A DNA stretch of 64,000 bases from Loripinus fragilis. Its lineage: Eukaryota > Mollusca > Bivalvia > Lucinida > Lucinidae. Below, one piece after another: positions 1-64,000 of the stretch; the first letter of the stretch is position 1; the number at the start of each line of letters is the position of its first letter. The DNA is taken from positions 61,155,811 through 61,219,810 of the forward strand of contig OZ026522.1 of NCBI GenBank assembly GCA_964019695.1. The letters run 5' to 3'. A program made the position numbers and the translations under genes. The notes beneath the pieces were generated by a model. The model was not told where the DNA came from. It saw nothing but the letters and a program-made list of their open reading frames with translations, and did no database searches.

Positions 1-59864
<59,864 letters not shown>

Positions 59865-60463
59865 CTGCAAACAAAGTTGATAGGTTGCTTTTTTCATAAA
59901 AAGTAATGCCAATTGGAAGGACTTTGTGGTTGACATGTGTTTTACTTTCAACTAATACAGCTGTCTTACTACTGCTTTATAGTTTTAAAGGTATAGTATA
60001 TATTGGTAAACAATATTAAACTGGCATTCATGCATATGCCGTATGAACTCATATGAATCTGTTATTCCAATATTAGATTTCCAAACACAACAAAAAGTAT
60101 TGGTTTTCAGAATGATACATTTTCTCATGTATTCTGCGTTTCATCACTGATCTGATTAGCGCTGTGGACAGAGAGTATAGCTGCCCAGGTTGAACTAGTG
60201 GGTTTGAATCTCAGGACATGCCTTAATAATCTTTTAAAAACTGATTTTCCTTTTTCCTTTTTTGGGGGATATTTCTTTCTGCTTGGCCTGTAATTGAAAA
60301 TAAGACAGTGAAATATACACTCATGCACATGTACATCAATATATGAGTCAGTGCACTATACTTATAACACATGCGCAGTTTAGACGTAGATGAAAGCTCA
60401 GACAAACTAGAAATGATGTTTATCAAACACTATGCCCCCCAATCCTTTGCTTGTTAAGAAGGG

Positions 60464-60540
60464 TTCATAACACAAGGGTCATCTTAAGTTTTAACCTAGA
60501 AGCATTCATAACACAAGGGTCATATTAAGTTTTAAGCTCC
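60464..60540 (+). repeat. ~42-bp tandem duplication
   Basis: TTCATAACACAAGGGTCATC..TTAAGTTTTAA occurs twice in a row. Confidence 0.75.
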
Positions 60541-60725
60541 TAGCTATACTACTCATCATCCTCTATCAGCTGAACTAAAATAATAATTACTTCACCCAGT
60601 AATCAGCTGACAAAGTTTGAAGCAGCTAACTATAAAATGTTTCAAGATACATGTATCTTTATTAAAGTTTTCAATCCCCAAACTTACAAAGGGAAATTAT
60701 TTTAAAAATGAAATTACTTTTTGTT

Positions 60726-62530
60726 AATTACAATGCCTCCTTAAAGTAACGGAAGACTAAACACGCCTACCAAACTGTCAGATGATCAACCCCTGGTTGA
60801 GGGAGAAAAACAATCAAGTGTCTTCCGGTTGAGATTTCGAGGAGCAAAAAAGATAAACAAATGTTGCATGTTCTGTATATTAAAATAGATATTTCTTGTC
60901 CTAGGAAGAGAATTAAATACTGGGGAACGTCATGCAACCTCTTATGAGTCTCTACGTTTATGGTGTAAATAGGAGGTCAGTATATTTTCTACTTTCGTCA
61001 GATTTACTTTTTGCGTGAGGAAGGTGTACCAGATGCAGATATAAACGTGTAGAAATTCGTGTTGTTTGGGCTATGTATTCAATTTTATGATATGCTAGAA
61101 GGTGATATATGCAGGCCTGATCAAGACTGAGATCAGCAACTGAAATTTAGTGGTTATTTTCATCAAGCTTGTGCAATATGCAAAAAATCTTGGTGGAAAG
61201 TCCCGGAAAAACCTGGTTGAGCATTAGATAATAAAAAATGATAAGAAAATTTAATAGCATCATTTGTCGTTTTTTTCGCACCCCATAGTCAAGATAACGC
61301 ATTCAATCTTTTACATGGGCCCATATCGACTTACTATTTCCAAACTTGGCACTACAACTTCTTAAATTCTTGAAAAATGCCAAACAGCAAACTTTATGTA
61401 ATTAAATATTTTTGCACAAATATAAAATCATATGAATGATCATATGCAACTGAAATGCACTAAAATACAGTTATAAACAATTTTGAGGGGTTTTTTTTCG
61501 TCGAGACATACCACTCTTTCAGATTTTTTTACCATACACTCTGATGCGTAACCATGGAAAAAATCTGAAAGAGTGGTATTACTTAGCGAAAACAAACCTT
61601 AAAATTATAACTGTATTTTAGTGCATTTAGTTTGCAAATGATCATTCATATGATTTTATATTCCTGCAAAAATATTTTATAACATATAGTTTGCTATTCG
61701 GCATTTTTTCAAGAATTTAAGAATTTGTAGCGCCAAGTTTGAGTATAGTAAGTCGGTATGGGCCCATGTAAAAGACTGAATGCGTTAACTTGACTATAGG
61801 GTGCGAAAAAACGACGAATGATGCTATTAAATTTTCTTATCATTTTTTTTTAGTTGGTGCTCAGCCGGATTTTTCCGGGACTTTCCACCAAGATTTTTCG
61901 CTTATTGCACAAGTTTGATGAAAATAGCCATCAGGATTCCAGTTGCTGATCTCAGTCTTGATCAGGCTTGTATATACCACCTTCGAGCACATCATAAAAT
62001 TGAATACACAGCCCAAAACAACACGAATTTCTACACGTTTATATCTGCTTCTGGTACACCTTCCTCACGCCAAAAGTAAATCTGACAAAAGGAAAAAAAT
62101 TCTGACTTCCTATTTACACCATAAACGTAGGGACCCGTAAGAGGCTGCGTGACATTCCCCAACATTTGATTTTCTTTCTAGGACAAGAAATATTAACTAT
62201 CATATACAGAAAATGCAACAATCGTTTACCTTTTAGCTCCTTGAAATCTCAACTGGAAGACACTGGAATTGTTTTCTCGCTCAACCAGCAGTTGAGCATC
62301 TGACTGTTTGGTAGGCGTGTTTAAGTTAAGTATTGATTTTTCATGATGCGAAAATTAACATTTCAAACTGATTAAAATCAAAATAGTTTTAATTTTTCTG
62401 TAGATCACAATGATATCTTCGACCAAAAGTACTGCATAGATCCTGGCAATTTATTAAGCAGTTAATGCAACATGTTGAAATTTCAATACTTAACTCAAGT
62501 CTTCCTTAACTTTAGGGAGGCATTGTAATT
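60726..62530. repeat. Giant inverted repeat (two ~800-bp arms, 27-bp spacer)
   Basis: The left arm 60726-61530 is mirrored by 61558-62530. Examples: ACCACTCTTTCAGATTTTTT with AAAAAATCTGAAAGAGTGGT at the centre, and AATTACAATGCCTCC with GGAGGCATTGTAATT at the outside. The right arm carries an extra ~175 bp at 62322-62496. The arms differ by scattered substitutions. No transposase frame seen. Confidence 0.92.
62322..62496. mobile_element. Small MITE-like insertion inside the right palindrome arm
   Basis: AGTTAAGTATTGA at its left is inverted at its right (TCAATACTTAACT). The left arm lacks this segment, so it inserted after the palindrome formed. Confidence 0.7.
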
Positions 62531-62602
62531 CTGGGCTGGTAATGTACTCATCATCTTCTATCAACTGACTAAGTTTGAAGCTGATAGCTGTAATAATTTA
62601 AT

Positions 62603-62710
62603 TTCAATGGCGTTTAGCTAGCGTGCCGATGATGACCCAACATTGAATGCTGGCATAGAAGCTTTTTGAAATTTTTCAGGGGATCCGGACCAGTACATTT
62701 AGTAAAATTT
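62603..62710 (-). repeat. Family G fragment, inverted
   Basis: CGATGATGACCCAACATTGA and TTTCAGGGGATCCGGACCAG are the reverse of family G at 7.3 kb. Confidence 0.65.
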
Positions 62711-62837
62711 CTAATTGGTCACCTTACATCTTTATGCAAGTTTTGAAAGTAAGATTAGATTATACAAAATTCATGCTTCTATAAATCAATCAAGGCCTGC
62801 GAAATCTCTGCAGGTCATTTCATTTAAAAATGACTTT

Positions 62838-63168
62838 TATCACATGACGTCGCGTCTGGGAGTGATATAACGCTATGCAATAAAATCTGTAAACCACTAG
62901 TGGTTTATAGATTTACGGGAAACGTTATGACGTCCATAACAACACTGCGTACATAATGACAAAATTATAACGTTTTTACGTCAGAAATGAGATTTCAAAG
63001 TATTTGTCATATGATAAATAGAATCTAACATTCGTGCTCTTGTATTATTGATTTTATTAAACTCGTTGCGAAAAAGAGATAAAATGCTCGGCAAGCCTCG
63101 CATTTTATCTCTTTTCCCCAACTCGTTTAATAAATTCAATAAAACATGAGCACTCATGTAAGATCCTC
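62838..63168 (+). repeat. Family A element, copy 5
   Basis: CACATGACGTCGCGTCTGGG, AAACCACTAGTGGTTT, GTCATATGATAAATAGAATC and GCCTCGCATTTTATCTCTTT, then GCACTCATGTAAGATCCTCT. This is the best-preserved copy, with a nearly perfect stem-loop tail. Confidence 0.9.
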
Positions 63169-64000
63169 TATGTACTTATTGCACAGACGATGCTAGAGTA
63201 AAAGGAACCCTCATTTCAAAAGTCACATTTTTTCTACAATATTAATTATTCCACAGAGACGCTATCCATTTGTATTTTTTGTTTGAAAATGTCTCTGATT
63301 GCCAGGATTTAAGACGAACAGGATTCAAATACTTTGCTTCACTTAGACGCCTCGTTTCTGTTGCATAATAGCATGAAGATAAACACAACCAACAGCTAAG
63401 TCATATAAATTAAGCTTTATGCATGCAATTTACATAGGAAGTGTGCACGGGTGGGTCTGTTCGCCTTGTTATCTGCAACAAGGCATTGAATCTTCAGCGA
63501 TTATTCATTACTACTAGACGTCACTCTTCTAGTTGGAAATTGAAAAAAATGCAAAGTGTCTTCGATTTGATTTTTTAAGTTTTAGATTCAAACCTGAGGT
63601 GCACAGCAGCAGTGAAATGTTTGTCATCATAAAATGGACGAATCAAGTTCTACTCTTTTAGGCCATTCATGTTCAAATAAAATGTATACAACAATTAGTA
63701 CACAAGCTACTGATGAATTTTAAAAATCACGAAAAATGTGATATTTTAAAAATGCATAAAAAATCACTTTAGTCAAAATTTTATGTGTTTAGTGTTTTTT
63801 GAAGTTGGGTAGACCAGTTTCTTAACAACTGCACCTACATATGATATAGAACTTCACTCAAAAACATGTTTCTTAAAATAAAGCATATTTTTGCATTTTA
63901 ACCAAAAAACTATGGATTGAAAGACAACTTTTTTGAAAGACTGCTGAACTTTTGCCCATTACAATGCACATATTAAGGCAAAAACTCATTTCAAGGTTAT
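63169..64000. other. Upstream region: no feature recognised
   Basis: AT-rich. I see no promoter, start codon or exon here that joins exon 59728-59864 in frame. Confidence 0.45.

Noticed and set aside
61943..62140. 65-codon plus-strand frame
   Set aside because: Inside the right arm of the giant palindrome; the mirrored left arm does not keep the frame.

Overview
The window looks like intron-rich, AT-rich invertebrate animal DNA, most likely a bivalve mollusc. That is an inference from the Death/TIR protein style, the many short inverted-repeat elements and the ~148-bp 'gggccata...gttac' tandem repeat; nothing here names the species. There is no bacterial-style gene organisation. Apart from two weak small-ORF candidates, I find one gene. 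It runs on the minus strand across almost the whole window and is open at both ends.

I rebuilt 19 exons by hand from splice sites and reading-frame phase (about 1,426 codons). In transcript order they are 59864-59728, 55718-55565, 53733-53600, 50910-50781, 47242-47106, 43634-43569, 41813-41733, 35222-35083, 31435-31264, 28595-28355, 25949-25816, 21050-20832, 17049-16829, 15237-15006, 13379-13106, 10698-10439, 8198-7958, 4115-4012 and 1201-1. The first 13 exons encode an all-helical, ARM/HEAT-like solenoid (about 655 residues). Then come a 77-residue coiled coil, a Death domain, a TIR domain split over two exons, a short linker, a second TIR domain, and an Asn/Ser/Lys-rich tail that leaves the window. 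The order recalls SARM1 (ARM-SAM-TIR) and MyD88 (Death-TIR), but this combination is neither. All exon phases agree except the junction between the exons at 47.1 and 43.6 kb. One intron appears to use a GC donor.

The introns are crowded with mobile-element debris. I name families A to M for this report only. There are hairpin-tailed elements (A), a ~235-bp inverted-repeat MITE (B), two large related families (C, D), a ~535-bp inverted-repeat element (E), a ~210-bp MITE (F), several fold-backs, a 1.3-kb element with a TA target duplication (mariner/Tc1 type, no transposase left), an 850-bp inverted-repeat element and a Tc1-like transposase remnant. Upstream of the first exon found is a 1.8-kb near-palindrome with ~800-bp arms.

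The most unexpected non-coding signal is a cluster of heat-shock-element-like units (alternating GAA and TTC every 5 bp) at 57.75-57.99 kb in the first intron. Other notable points are a ~148-bp tandem array at 40.6-41.45 kb, a (TG/TATG)n tract 27 bp inside a 5' splice site, and perfect DR1 nuclear-receptor consensus sites carried by a repeat.
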